DNA of 64,000 bases from Cycas panzhihuaensis (taxonomy: Eukaryota; Cycadophyta): contig CM041465.1 of the NCBI GenBank assembly GCA_023213395.1, forward strand, positions 220,541,741 to 220,605,740, given 5' to 3'. How positions within the stretch are numbered: position 1 is the first letter of the stretch; each line of letters opens with the position of its first letter. The notes beneath the pieces were generated by a model. That model saw nothing but the letters and a program-made list of their open reading frames with translations, did not search any database and was not told the origin of the DNA. This document shows, piece after piece, positions 33,069-44,918 of the stretch. A program made the position numbers and the translations under genes.

Positions 33069-34990
33069 TATTATCATAGTTGACGACTGTGAAAATGTCA
33101 AGATGCGATGCTTAGTTTTATAGAGATGATAATAAGGCATGACAGGGCGATATTGAGATGTTGTGGGCTCCTAAAGGTTATTAGGATGCCCTAATATACA
33201 TCTGACTAGTGCCTCTTGGTCAATATAGTCTCCCATTAAGATGAACAGAGATACATATTCCACCTTCCCTAGGTGGGAGATATCACTATCATACTGGGAG
33301 ATATTGGGCATACTGGTGGGAGGAGCATTGACATCATTAGACACATTACCTATTACAGATGTTGCCCACATAGAGATAGCCACCTACTTCATAGGATAGG
33401 GCATGTGGGATCGATGAGGAGTATTAGTCTAGGCGATGGTTCTTTCTAGAGTTCCTTAGGTGAGGAAACTCATCACACTAGCTATTTTATTCTGGATCTC
33501 CCAAAAACAGAATTATACGGATATACTGAGGGGTTAGATAACTATAGTTCAGTGATGCGAGGTAGGTAAGAGACTAGATTGGGTTGCCCTGATAGTAGCC
33601 AACCTAGTTGCATAGTTAGATTAGATTTAAGTGGCAGGGAGAGGAGGATTCTCTTATTACACTCTATTACAATGCTGGTTTTTCAACCACTTTAGAGTGG
33701 TGGCACCATCAAGAGGACCACATCCCATCTTAGTACAGGCCCCTATGGTCCATAGATGGTAGACCAAGTTTAGGGGGATAGAGGACCAGGCTCACATATA
33801 GAGGTTGTTAGAGGCAATGTCATTGGATCTACTTACTCTGGTGGACTATGCAGTGGGTCCATACAGAGGTATCCACTAGGAGAGCGATAATGTAGTAGGA
33901 GAGCTAAGGGATGAGCTCGATAAGGGAAGAGGCAATGGGACAAGTCCATCAGGAGCTGTAAGAGGTGAGGCAAGCCCATTAGTACCTGCGAGGAGAGGTA
34001 GGCCACCACTTGGGCCAGTAGGCAGAGGGAGAGTTATAGGTAGAGCTCCAATAGTAATAGTAGCTATGGTGGTAGTGGTAGAGGTAATGATAGTTATAGT
34101 AGAGGGAGGAGTCCCTAGAGAGAGGGGATTAGAGGTAGGAGGCACCTCAATAGCCCAGGTAGTAGGCGAGATAATGCTTTAGGTAGAGGAGGCAAAGGTA
34201 GTAGTAGCTACTACATAGGAGGTGATCATGAGACCAGGGGAGCCAGCTATCCAAAGAGGTGAGATACTACCCTAACTCGACGTATTTTTTATCACTAACT
34301 ATTTAGATGGTTTATTTATTTTGACTTTGATGCTTTTATATGTATGTATATTTGACTAACACATGGTATATGTGGTTTTATAGGAGTAGTGGAGATGATG
34401 AGGCTACTGGAGGAGGTAGTTTGTGAGTTGTTTCCTCAGGTCTACGCAGAGGGATAGCCTCCTATCCTAGTTAGTGAGGAGCCTTGATCGGCAGGGCCAC
34501 ATATGGTAGCATTCGCCCCATTAACCAAATCCAGGGATATGTGGGAAGCAGAGTTCCAAGGGCACCAGGTGAGGATAGGATAGCTATAGGGCACTCTATA
34601 GGGCACTCTAGATGGATTACGAGTGGAGAGGGATTAACTAGTAGCAGAGAGAGACACCCTATAAGGCCAAGTCCAGGTACTAGAGACCTAGGGAGGAGGA
34701 GCAGTAGGTGGGGATGCAAAGAGTAGGATCTAGATCAATGTGCTAAAGGAGAGGCTCTAAGGAGTAGAGGGAGAGAGGGATTATATCCAGGCGAGATACG
34801 ATCAACTAATGGAGTAGATTGCCACTAGGTCATTATGGAGTAGATCTCATACCCACACTATGACAATGACCTAGAGGAGGCCTCGAGATTAGGAGAGCAA
34901 GGTGGGGAGCTTGCAGCGATGCTGCAGGAGCTTAGGAGGCATGTGGTCTCTAGGTGAGGGATCTCACAGGTGAAGAGGTGATACCCCCTT
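33069..34990 (+). pseudogene. antisense plant-mobile-domain-like gene of E5, with intron and coiled-coil tail
   Basis: Runs opposite to gag-pol, between integrase and aRNH. From about 33215 one frame reads 'TFPRWEISLSYWEILGILVG', 'SLDTLPITDVAHIEIATYFI', then 'VRKLITLAILFWISQKQNYT' and 'DWVALIVANLVA'. It aligns residue by residue with the E2 copy, whose first segment is 'HLP.VEDVSITLEDIQRIP'. This pattern is close to the plant mobile domain. The middle is Gly/Pro-rich and low complexity (33900-34140). After a 125-bp intron the frame continues with 'VVEMMRLLEEVVCELFPQVY' and a long heptad region ('LRVERDQLVAERDTL', 'LKERL.GVEGERDYIQARYD') to about 34860. Stops are TAG and TGA. Function is unknown; DNA binding or silencing interplay is speculation. 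Confidence 0.62.
34259..34383 (+). other. predicted spliceosomal intron in the E5 antisense gene
   Basis: 5' junction AGAG|GTGAGA, 3' junction GGTTTTATAG|GAGTAG, branch-point-like TTGACTAACA about 30 bp before the acceptor. It is 125 bp and strongly T-rich, unlike the GC-rich exons on both sides. Removing it joins a phase-1 codon and keeps the frame from the Pro/Gly-rich segment into the coiled coil. This strongly suggests the gene is transcribed from the plus strand. Confidence 0.65.
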
Positions 34991-35849
34991 AGGGTAAGGC
35001 ATCATGGAGGATTTTGTATATTATTGATTTTGGGGTAGCAAATCATTTGACCTCCAAGGAGTCTTACCATATGTAGATGCATGATTGTATTCCTCCCTGC
35101 AAGGATTCTAGCTTCCTAAGACATGATGCCTAAATGATGATGTACTATATGATCTGTTGTATGATATGATTTGTATATATATAGACATGGATCAATTAGT
35201 AACCCATGATGATGATGTTGTGATAGCTTTGTGATGTTGTTGCTTTGTTGTATTATTTATTTATTTATGTAATGCATAGAGAGGTAGGTATATACATGTG
35301 GATATAGGTGCACAGGTGCATAAGGGATTATGTATTATGATGGTTTTTAGTTGATTGATATGTGTGATTTTTGTTGTTAGACCATATATGGATGATACTC
35401 ATGTTTCCTTTCGTGCAATACCACACTCATAGCAAGCACACATGATAACCATGTATATCGATGGTGGATATGTATAAGGCTAGGAGGGAGGAGCTATGCA
35501 TGTCCACTGAGGGAGCATAATGGATATGCAAAGGAAGCAATGACGAGAGGGGAGTATAGATACTCAAGCAAAAGGGCCTTAGTTGGGAAGCGATTCCAAG
35601 CTCAGAAGTAAAGGAAGCTTGCATACCCAATTAGGAAAAGAGAGGTTTCCCTCAAGAGGGAAATAAGGGAATGCAATGTAAGCAATGAAATGAGAAAGAT
35701 AAAAGGTCACTCTAAACCACTATTTTGCCTATGGTTAGGGGAAATAATAACACACTTGGAGTGGTAGTTTAGGCTCATTTCAGAGTGAGAGGGAAGGGTG
35801 TACCTAGTCTACTCGAGAGTAGGGAAGGAAATACATATAATTTCTTTAA
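34991..35849. other. spacer between integrase and the antisense gene of E5
   Basis: No domain is recognised. It contains the presumed 3' ends of both convergent genes. The frame beyond integrase on the minus strand (35427-35630) shows no known motif. Confidence 0.5.
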
Positions 35850-36960
35850 GAATTTACCATTGATAGCTTCCTCAAATTCAAGACCTTCTAGAGTTGCTAT
35901 CCTATAGGTGCCAGTGTCGAGGCTCTCAAAATGACGAAAGGATTGACCCATTTAAGTCCAAATTTGGACAAGCAATCATGGAGATATTCTAGCTTGAGAA
36001 CATGGTCCCTATGATGCAAAGGGCGAGAACAAATATGTTTATCATACGTTCTTCATGCTTGGGCTTTAGAGGCAAGGTTTGTATGATATGCGATCAAGCA
36101 TCTCTTGTCTAAGGCTTTGAGGTCGAGGAGGCAAGTCTAGTGATAGGATTTCTCATCAACAAGACCTCAAAGGGAAACATGCAAGGAGGGGATCTCAACT
36201 TCCAAGGGAAGGACTGCCTCGGTTCCATACATAAGGGAGAATGGGATCATCCTTGTGGTTATGCAAATAGAAGTGCAATAGGTCCATAAAGTAGAGGGAA
36301 ATTGAAGGTTCCAATCCCTTTAGGACTGGGCAATGATTTTATTTAAGATGTTGATAAGAGTTTTGTTAAAAGACTCAATTTGGCCATTGGCCTGAGGGTA
36401 ATAAGAAGAAGAAGTTTTTTACTATATCCTAAACTTCCGACAAAGCTTGTCCATCTCCTTATTATAAAAGGGAGTACCATTATTTATGATTAGGATATCA
36501 GGGACCCTGAATCGACAGATAATGTGCTGGTAAATGAAAGTAGTTATAGTCTTGCTGATAATGGAAGATAAGGTGACCACTTTGGCCTATTTGGTAAAGT
36601 ATTCAGTTGCAGTCAAGCTAAACTTATGTTGTGATCAAGAAAGAGGGGTTATGGCCCTAATGAGGTCTAATCCCCACTAGGAAAATGGCCATAAAGAGAT
36701 AATCAGGTGTAAGGCCTCAAAAGGTAAATGGATGATGTTGGCATGTTCCTAACACCTACGACATTATAAGGCATAGGATTGGGCATCCTTAAAGAGAGAT
36801 GACCAGTAGTAACCCATGTGAAGGATCCTCTAGGCCATGGATTAGCCCCCAAAGTTGCCCCCACAAATGCCATTGTGGCATTTGCAAAGTATTTAGTTCA
36901 CCTTGTCAGGGTTGACATAGTGAAGGAGGACTCCATTGAAAGATCTTTTGTAAATACCTC
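35850..36960 (-). pseudogene. integrase of E5
   Basis: The minus-strand frame shows 'TATEYFTK.AKVVTLSSII' (core start), 'CRFRVPDILIINNGTPFYNK' (second catalytic Asp now Asn: S-D-N-G to I-N-N-G) and 'YYPQANGQIESFNKTLINI' (catalytic Glu intact). It continues with 'DWNLQFPSTLWT', 'SLMYGTEAVLPLEVEIPS', 'YDKHICSRPLHHRDHVLK' and 'GLKWVNPFVILR' (C-terminal domain). 'Y-G-x-E-A-V-L-P-x-E' and 'H-P-Q-A-N-G-Q' are typical of Tat/RIRE2-type integrases. No aRNH lies between it and the Ty3-type RNase H. Confidence 0.9.
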
Positions 36961-38367
36961 CTCTATGAGGAAGTACTGCCTAGTAGTGGCCCTAACATGT
37001 GACCTCACCTTATCACTAGTATTAGGGAGATATTACTATTTAGTAAGGTATCGTACAATATCCTTATACCATTTGCTATTAGCCAATGGATGGGGGGACG
37101 AGTCTTGGATGGAAAAGATAGATTCGTCTGGCAAGTAGTCATCAATAGAAATGTTAGAAGAGTTAGATATGGGGACATCAACTAGCTACTAAGTGACTAC
37201 CATTCCCTTCTTTGATTTCCTATTAATAATTTAAAGATCATATTCTTGAAGGAGGATGACCCATTTACCAGTCCTATTAGTTAAGTTAGATTAGGTTAGG
37301 AGGTATCTCAAGGGATCAAATTAGATAATCACTTGAGTGGTATTGCTAAGCAAGTAATGCCTAAATTTCTTGGTTGCATGAACCAAGGTGAGACATTCCT
37401 TCTCAGTGGGAGAATAGTTGAGTTCAGTAATAACTAAAATATGACTGATGAAATAGATAGCTCTCTCAATACCTGAATCATCCTCTTAGGTGAGCATAGC
37501 CCCTAAGGATTCATCAGTAGCCAAGGTGTAGAGGATAAAAGGTTGATTGAAAAGAGGGGATGCCAAGATTGGAGTGGAAGCTAAGGCTCTTTTGAGCTCT
37601 TAGAAAGCTTCATGGGCTTCTGGAGACCAAATGAATGGGGCCCCCTTCTTTAATAAGCTAGTGAGGGGTTTAACGTTAATGGCATAGTTTGCCAAGAAAT
37701 GCCTAAGGAAACCCAACCGACCCAAGAATGATGTGATTTGTCATTGCATCTTAGGCAGAGGCATGTCAAGGATGGCCTTAACTTTATCAGGGTCGATCTA
37801 GATTCGTTCTTTAGAAATAAGGAAACCTAGGATTTTGCCAACTATTATAACAAACATGCATTTAAAAGGATTCAAACTAATATGATATTTGTAGCATCTA
37901 GTAAAGATAACATATAAATATTTAGGGTGTTGGGCCCTTTTACGAGAAAAACCCATCATTTCATCCATAAAGACCTCGAGGTTTTTGTTTATGAGGTCAT
38001 AGAAGATGAACTACATCACCCTTTGGTAAGTGGTACCTATAATTTTTAGTCTAAAGGGTATCACTTTGTAAGTGAAGGTACCCCAAGGAGTAGTGAAGGC
38101 TATTTTGTGATGGTCTTCAGGATAAATCTAGATTTAGTTATATCGTAAGAAGCCATCCAACAAGGACATGACTTTAAATCTAGTGGTTTAATTGATGATT
38201 TAATTAATAATAGGTAATGGGAAGTTGTCTTTGGGACATGCATTATTAATATCATAAAAATTAATACATATCTAAATCATCCCATTTTTTTTAGCAATAG
38301 GAATAATATTAGAGACCCACTTAGGGTAATCGATGGAAGTGATCAACCCTACATCTAAAAGTTTTCA
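36961..38367 (-). pseudogene. reverse transcriptase (second part) and Ty3-type RNase H of E5
   Basis: Immediately left of E6 the minus strand reads 'GLITSIDYPKWVSNIIPIAK', 'ACPKDNFPLPIIN', 'MSLLDGFLRYN' (first Asp), 'KIAFTTPWGTFTYKVIPF' and 'LEVFMDEMMGFSRKR' (YVDD decayed to FMDE). It goes on with 'PDKVKAILDMPLPK' and 'SFLGRLGFLRHFLANYA'. RNase H follows: 'PFILYTLATDESLGAMLT', 'ERAIYFISHILVITELNYSP', 'EKECLTLVHATKKFRHYLL'. From about 37200 to 36960 the tether reads 'LVDVPISNSSNISIDDYLPD', then a weak zinc-binding zone. The 'A-C-P-K-D-x-F-P-L-P' motif is common in Tat-type RTs. Confidence 0.9.
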
Positions 38368-38589
38368 TGTTGAAAAACATAACCTACAATAAGATAATTA
38401 CAAACAGAAACAAACACCTCTACAGGATCAAACGGTACCCTTCAGGTACCTCAAATTATATTAACAAAACATCCTTACAACAACCTTCAATATGATACAC
38501 TATATTGTGTATTTATAATACAAGTCATGATAGAAGAGTAGGACCCACTTGTATATGGGACAAATCAAATGTGCAATAATATTCCAACA
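38368..38589 (-). repeat. 3' LTR of E6
   Basis: 222 bp, TGTTGGAATATTATTG ... TTTTTCAACA on the minus strand. Preceded on that strand by the polypurine tract AAGGGGGAG (38597-38590). Confidence 0.94.
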
Positions 38590-38612
38590 CTCCCCCTTAA
38601 TGCACATTTGGG

Positions 38613-39713
38613 TTATTTGTACTTATAACGCTTTGTCCTTGGAAATGTCTTGAAAATGATGTCTTCAACTTGATCCTTATCTTCGATCTTGTAGTGATGT
38701 CTTTGTTGTAGAATGATGTCTTCATCTTGATTTTCATCTTCAATCATGTAGTGATGATGTTGATGTAGCAGCTCTAGTAAGTGCAAATCCTGATTCTTCA
38801 TTGTGGCTGGTCTAGTTTGATTTTGATGAAGATCATATAAGTAACCTTCTTTAAGCACAACTTGCTTGTCATCATTATCCTGTGTAAGTTCTTGAAAACC
38901 ATGTACAACAATGATTTCTTCAACCTTTGGAGCTAACTTTTGATCAACTTGCATACGTTTTAAACTTGAATCAATACTCAAAGAAAGAGCATCATTCAAT
39001 CTTGAATCAATACTTAAAATAGGAATATCATCAATATAAGACTCATCCTTTATAGGACCATCGAATTCATATTCAATTTCTCTTGAAATCATGGTGTCAT
39101 CTATATAAACCTTTATTAACTTATCATTTTCAATGTCTTCATTAGTAGTTGTATTCTCATCAATACATTCAACCATCGTTTCTTTATATTTAATAGAAAT
39201 TTCATCAGTACTCATACCTTCTTCATCTTAACATGTTGTTTCATTAGAGTTGATGATATTTTCTTCATTTGTTGTACCTGTACCATAACCATAATTAGCC
39301 TTAATTGCCTTTTCAATCATTTGTTATGTCTCTTCAGGGGTTTGTTCAAATACTTCCCTTAAAAAACCCCAAGCTTCTTTAGCATTACTTGCATGTAGAA
39401 TCATAGGAATTATAAAATAGTATTTGGAAGGAAGATCAATCTCATTGAATACAGCACGAATCATAATGAATGCCTTTCTATCTTTCTTCTCAAGCATTTC
39501 CTTTTCTTCTTCATCCTTAGGGATATCATATTCATCAGTAACAATCTTCCACAAACCTCTAGCTATGAATAAACATCTCATTTTAATTGTCTAAAAGAAG
39601 TAGTCTTCACCATTACACTTAGGTACTGGAAGAAACGAATCCCTTAAGTAATATTCATTTGTTTCAGGAGCATATATAACCACATCATTATCCTCCATGA
39701 TTGTAAATGCCAT
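38613..39713 (-). pseudogene. gag-like ORF of E6
   Basis: One frame of 367 codons from ATG at 39713 with three stops (one TAG, two TAA). It starts 'MAFTIMEDNDVVIY', then 'NGEDYFF.TIKMRCLFIARG' and 'LWKIVTDEYDIP', the DUF4219/UBN2 layout of copia gag. 'DRKAFIMIRAVFNEIDLP' and 'ASNAKEAWGFLREVFE' follow the UBN2 A-K-E-A-W block. The C-terminal 200 residues (38613-39215) are fully open, very acidic and Ser/Ile-rich, ending 'HHHYMIEDENQDEDI' and a repeated 'HHYKIEDKDQVEDI' unit plus a basic tail. The ORF ends 15 bp before the polypurine tract. A zinc knuckle is absent. The acidic tail has no family I recognise. Confidence 0.78.
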
Positions 39714-41140
39714 TTCCTAACACCATGTCCTTTTTCCAATCAATAAATTCACCCATCAATCTCAACAAACTTTTTTATGTCTCATGTCCTTCATATCATT
39801 GACTTCATCATCACATCATTGCCTTATGCATCTCACATATTGCCAAATAGTCACATATAAAGAATATCTGAAGCACTTTCTTCACCATAGAATCAAAGCT
39901 TATACCACATACATCTCACAGGAATCATGCATACCTCATGTCACCATTAAATCGCCAAGACACATCACACTTCACTTAATTGCCTAAAACACAACTCATG
40001 CCACAACATCACTCAACAAAGTTTATTTCCCTATAACTCAGGTATCTTCAATAAAGGAAACTCATCCTTCTTTACCCATTCAATCAATTAGAATACATCA
40101 TCAAACATACTTGATCTCATTCTTAACATGCCCAATAATTGCCTAATTTTGTCATGTAACCTCACATGCAACAAGCACCTCATTACCTCAAATCACTATC
40201 TTTCTTACCCTCAAATTAGCTTTGTTATACCCATCAAGTCCCTTCATGTAAATCACATTCTATGGAGTACTTAATTATCATATTCCATTCAACTCATTCA
40301 TACAAACATATGTACTATCACTTCATTACCATACTATACCATCGTCATAATAGCTCTCTCATACAAACACATGTAAGAAAGCACTCAAACTATCATTAAA
40401 CAATCACCATCATGCATCTTAAATCACTAGTAGAGTGCCAAATATATTCATATTAACATGACTTAATTTCATCTCACATTGCAACAATACTCTCCTAAGC
40501 ACAACATATATAAGAGAGCCTTAAACAATCACCTCATTACCATTGCCTCATTCATATCACCATATCAATATGAAACTCTTAAATTCCTAAAAACTTACTT
40601 CTAAAAAAAAGTATAGCTTTAAAATACATAAAATATGGATGAAATAATGGCCTCTGAAATAAAATTCCAATGGTTCAAATGAAATTGAATTCTGATATCT
40701 AGATCAAAAGTTATGCTCCTTTTAAGAATTTCATAATTAGGGTTTTTAGGAGCTGTAATAGTACTTTCTAATAAACTACTAATAACTTTTTATTCTAAAC
40801 TTTGATGAATCTTAAACCACTTCCATTAGAAAGAAAATTTTAAAATGCACAAAATAAAAAAAATTAAGGTCATTTAGATACCTGTAGCCAAAGTTATGGC
40901 TCTTTGAAGTTAAGGTTACAGATCTGTCCCAAAAATACGGCGACAGAAAAAAAGTAGGCCGAAATTAATTATGTTGTAATTTTCTTACTTTACCCTAAAA
41001 TTTGTAGTGCAACCACTCAAATTTTATAGAATGAGCTATTTCGTCTTAATTTCACCATTACTTTTTAGAAATTTCAATGTTATGGAACCCCCCAAATCAC
41101 TGCTCTAATACCGAACAAAAATACCTCTCTCAACCTGGGT
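39714..41140 (-). other. leader of E6
   Basis: About 1.4 kb without coding signal. It is rich in CATCACTTAAT-type short motifs and contains a TTAGGGTTTTTAGGAGC stretch near 40738. The primer-binding-site region is at 41139-41152 (minus: ATGGTATCCAAGCACC). Confidence 0.6.
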
Positions 41141-41152
41141 GCTTGGATACCA

Positions 41153-41374
41153 TGTTGGAAAATATAACCTACAATAAGATAATCACAAATAGAAATAAAC
41201 ACCTCCATAGGATCGAATGGTACCCTTAAGGTACCTCAAATTGTATTAACAAAACATCCTTACAATAACCTTCAATATGATACACTATATTGTGTATTTA
41301 TAATACAAGTCATGATAGAAGAGTAGGACCCACTTGCATGTGGGACAAATCAAATGTACAATAATATTCCAACA
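41153..41374 (-). repeat. 5' LTR of E6
   Basis: 222 bp, partner of 38368-38589. A minus-strand TATTATAAATACAC promoter-like motif lies near 41292-41305. Confidence 0.94.
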
Positions 41375-41970
41375 TTTCTAACTTCCATCTTGATAATAGC
41401 AGATAACTTATGATAAAGGGGGCATTACTTTTGTCAAACGGGATAAGTGCTTAGGATAGTGGTAAGGTTATGGGTGACAATAGAGGGATCTATTCCCTTC
41501 ATGTTAGTGTAATCCCATATGAAAACATCATAGAACTCTTGAAAAAGAAGGGTGTATTCCTTCATCTCTTCAAGGAAACATTCTGCTCCTACCTTGATGA
41601 CCTTGCCAGAGGCAAGATTGATGTCCTTAGTTGCCCCCATACACATGGCATTCCCTTCCTTAAAATGAAGGGGTGCTTGGTCAATAGGAAGGGGCAGAAA
41701 GGAGCTAGGTTAACTTGGGTCAACTAGGGGTGACCTAAGAGCTAGAATCTTTCAGTAACCAAGCTTATGGTGACCAGGAAGGAGGTTGGGCATGGAGCCT
41801 TCTAAATATTCTAACAATGGCTCATCATTCTTAAAGCAATCTACCCCATGGATAGTTATGCTTAAAGAAGACAAGGAGCAAGGAACAAAAAGAGCGGTGG
41901 GACCATAATGATCAAACCACCACTCAATGTAGTCATGGGACTCTTTGGAAGAGTCAGAGGGCAACCTCCT
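41375..41970 (-). pseudogene. RT lead-in of E5 (first part, cut by E6)
   Basis: The minus-strand frame 41646-41434 reads 'GATKDINLASGKVIKVGAEC', 'EYTLLFQEFYDVFIWDYTNM' and 'KGIDPSIVTHNLTT', the connector found before RT in Tat-type pol proteins (E-F-x-D-V-F-A-W-x-Y-x-D-M). Upstream (41964-41752) lies 'SLSITIHGVDCFKNDEP', with no clear motif. RT continues at 38367 after E6. Confidence 0.85.
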
Positions 41971-42449
41971 ATGACATGGGATAGGGGGTTCCTTACCCCA
42001 TCACTCGAGGAGGGTGATGAGATGGAAGGTGAAGTGCCATGGGAAGTCACACAAGAGACGGAAATTACGATGTGTGACTCAGTGAGAAGATTAGGCTCCT
42101 CAATGGAAGGGGTTTCAGGTCAGGAACTAGAACGGAGTAAGCACTTCCTACTCATGTTTAGGAGGAATATAGGATGAGGGAGGTCCTTGTCCTTATTGTT
42201 AGACTCATTTTCACTCAAAACAGTGAGGTACCCATAACTCCCTACACTAATAAGGGTGAATTGAATGAGATTATAAGAAGAAGGTGAAGGACCTTCTTTT
42301 AGACAAGATGCACTAGGGATGTCAATAGCACAAGTAAAAGCATGGGTAGATGGGCCTTTGTTGCCCTTTGTTAGATCATGAACCGCTTGATGGGATTGGT
42401 ATAATTGTTTAGTGGGAGGAGGCTCTTGGGAAACAACCTTCATTCATCT

Positions 42450-42800
42450 TTCATGGACGAATTTAGGTTGTCCCTAACGAGATGAATACATGGCTCCCAT
42501 TTGATTGAGCCATGGACATCCTAACAAAAGATTGTAATCCATGTCTACATCGAGGACTACAATATCGATGAGGATGGTTTTTTCCTCAAGGGTAAGAGGA
42601 ATGGAAATAGAACCTAAAGGGTTTTCTTACTGCCATCATAGCCTTGACAACACCATAGAACTAGCTTAAGAGCCGCTATGCCTAACTCTTGCATAATGTA
42701 TAAAGGTATAGCATTGATAGAAGAACCATTGTCTACAACATTTCTTTGAAGAGTATACTTGTCTATGGATATAATGAAGGGTAGTGCCGTTGACGTTCCC
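42450..42800 (-). pseudogene. aspartic protease of E5
   Basis: The minus strand reads 'KYTLQRNVVDNGSSINAIPL' (catalytic D-x-G-S, as D-N-G-S-S) and 'YIMQELGI' near 42670-42770, then after a frameshift 'VDMDYNLLLGCPWLNQMGAM' near 42480-42540 (I-L-G-R-P-W-L equivalent). The D-N-G-S-S-x-N variant is typical of Tat-type proteases. Confidence 0.85.
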
Positions 42801-43399
42801 TTTCTTTAGTCAGGGGGAGATCTTTAAGGTCAAAAGGAAACACCTAAAGCATGGACGAAAGCATCCACTAACCCTAAAATCTCTAAGAGGAGAGTACACT
42901 ACTCTAGATAGCTCCTCAAGACATCCATCACGGACATCCCGGTAGCCATGATAGGAAGCTCATCTATGATAGAAAAGGATTTCCCTTTTCTGGTGGGTTG
43001 GGGAAGTGCCATTCAAAAATCATAGTGACTGGGGTGAACCAGGATGATCTTGGGGAGTGGTAGAATCTCTAAAGATGGGTTATCTAAAGAAGGATCAAGT
43101 TAGGAAGAAGAAGAGGTACCTATGGACTCTCTAGCCACTTGAAATCGAGTCAAAGCATACACCAGTATGGTCTCAAGCATCTGGATAATTCTCTTTCCCT
43201 TATTTTAGGATTGAGAGGGACAAGGGGTTTAAATGTGAGAACTGGAAGAAGAAGAGGCACTTATTGCCCCCTTCCCCTTAGCTTATATGGGACGAGGGTT
43301 AGGAGATCTTTCCCTATTCTAATTCCCCCTTTATTGGGTGTGCTGATCTCATTCCCTATGTTTGGGGAAGGGATCACTATGAATGAGTTGGTCTAGATT

Positions 43400-44525
43400 A
43401 GGCCTAGACGCCTGTTTAGGAGAGGAATCACAATGTGGAGTGGATTTATAATGCTTTGCCCTACATTGTAAGTACTCATGGAAGCATTCACCGTGAATGG
43501 AGCACCACTTCTTCTCTAAAGAAGGGTTTGTCTTCCTTGTTTGAGAAGCATGGGTATTTCCATTCTTGGGAGGTAATGCTTAGGAAGATTGGTGAATGGG
43601 TTTATGAAAGGTTGGTGATGGGGGAGAAACTTGGAGTTTAAGCTCCTTCATTATATGTTTAAAGGAACATATGGAAGAGGTCAATAGATCCAAAGTCTTC
43701 TCTGTTAAATAGGTTGAAGACTTTAGGGGTTGTTAAGGTTTGGTGTCACGAGATGGAGGGGGTGCCTCATATCATTGTGATAGTTTAAGAGGTTTCTTGA
43801 GACCCACTTGGATCTTAATAGCCTCAAGAGCCAAACACTTGCCTATAGCAGAGTCACATGTTGTTGGCCCTATTTTGAGGACCTCAACATGTACCTCAGG
43901 ATAAAGAGCATTTATAAAATATCCCCTTTTAGCTCCTCAAGCAAGGTAGCCTTCGTGGAGTGAAGGAGATCGTGAAAATACTTAACAAAGTCACAATTCA
44001 TCTCTTTGTGACCTTGTTTAAGGGATAATAAGGTCTTCATTTCACTCTCAAAGGGGCGAGCAATGTTAAAGTAGTTGACAAACTCATCTACAAGTTGTTG
44101 GAATGAATGGATTGAATGAGCAGGGAGGTAATAGAACCACTTAAGGGTATTACCTTGCAAGGAATGTGGAAAGAGCTTCATCAAGATATGATCATAGGCC
44201 TAATAATCAATACATGCCATAGAGAAACTCTCGACATACTTGGTTGGGTCCTAAGAAAAGGTCCCATCAAACTTGGGCACCTTAGGAGGATGAGGTGGTA
44301 AGTTGGTCCTTAATGCCTCAATGGATAAACAGTTTGTCCTAAAGTTAATGAAGGGATAGGCCCTTGGTTGAACTATTAGGTCAATAGAGGATGAAGGAGG
44401 AGGTGGGCAAGGGTACCCAAATCCTCCTTGAGAGGTTTGACCGAAAAAGGGATATGAACTCCCTTCCACTTAGTGGGAAGAGAGTAATCCTGGATGTGAA
44501 GGAACTGGGAGAGAGGTGGATGGAT
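43400..44525 (-). pseudogene. gag of E5, capsid and zinc knuckle part
   Basis: The minus-strand frame 44469-44251 has 'GYPCPPPPSSSIDLIVQ', 'TNLPPHPPKVPKFDGTFS'. After a short gap, 44184-43912 gives 'MMKLFPHSLQGNTLKWFYYL', 'SFQQLVDEFVNYFNIARPFE' and 'LLSLKQGHKEMNCDFVKYF', a clear Retrotrans_gag capsid (L-x-G-x-A-x-x-W-F ... L-x-x-x-F). Near 43430-43500 lies 'CSIHGECFHEYLQC', a C-x3-H-x3-H-x4-C finger like the one in Tat/RIRE2 gag. E7 interrupts the region just upstream at 44531. Confidence 0.88.
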
Positions 44526-44530
44526 AGGAA

Positions 44531-44904
44531 TGTTACATAACTTATCCGACTAAGTTATGTAAACCACTATGGAACTTTGTGCATGTGCCATCTAGCGGGC
44601 TAATAGTATGCATGGGCACTGTCGTCCAATAGAATGTAAGGCCACTTAGGCGGCCAATAGGATTACATGTATAAGACCTTATTTTGTCTATATAAGGGTC
44701 ATAAATTATAAATGATGGTTATCTTGATAGAACATTTTTATAAAGATTGTGCTACATTACTTTCTATATTTTGGTGATCATTTAGCGCTTTGGTATTCCT
44801 GTGAAATTCTTGGTTAACTTGTTTGCTCTATTGGATAAGAAGACACTATTGTAATTGTCAAACTCTCTACTATCTCAAGAGTATTGGCAAGAAGAAACAT
44901 CCTA
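44531..44904 (+). repeat. 5' LTR of E7
   Basis: Starts TGTTACATAACTTATCCG and ends AGAAACATCCTA. A CTATATAAGGG TATA box is at about 44689-44699. The short start block TAACTTA...TAAGTTA forms a small palindrome. Confidence 0.95.
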
Positions 44905-44906
44905 AG

Positions 44907-44918
44907 TGGTATCAGAGT
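44907..44918 (+). promoter_or_regulatory. tRNA-iMet primer-binding site of E7
   Basis: TGGTATCAGAGT two bases after the LTR, an exact match to the common plant site over 11 bases. Confidence 0.95.

Larger units (their letters stand above)
38368..41374 (-). mobile_element. E6: gag-only LTR retrotransposon (copia type)
   Basis: 222-bp LTRs at 41153-41374 (5') and 38368-38589 (3') start TGTTGGAA and end CCAACA in both readings. They differ at about 15 sites by eye, all but one transitions. The flanks TTTCA / TTTCT are a one-mismatch target duplication. The minus-strand primer-binding site ATGGTATCC and polypurine tract AAGGGGGAG are in the right places. It carries one gag-like ORF and no pol. 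It interrupts the E5 reverse transcriptase just before 'LLDVGLITS'-type sequence, so it is younger than E5. Confidence 0.93.

Noticed and set aside
33876-34145. Minus-strand open frame rich in Pro, Ser, Thr and Leu
   Set aside because: It is the complement of the Gly/Pro-rich segment of the plus-strand antisense gene, which is the frame conserved with E2.
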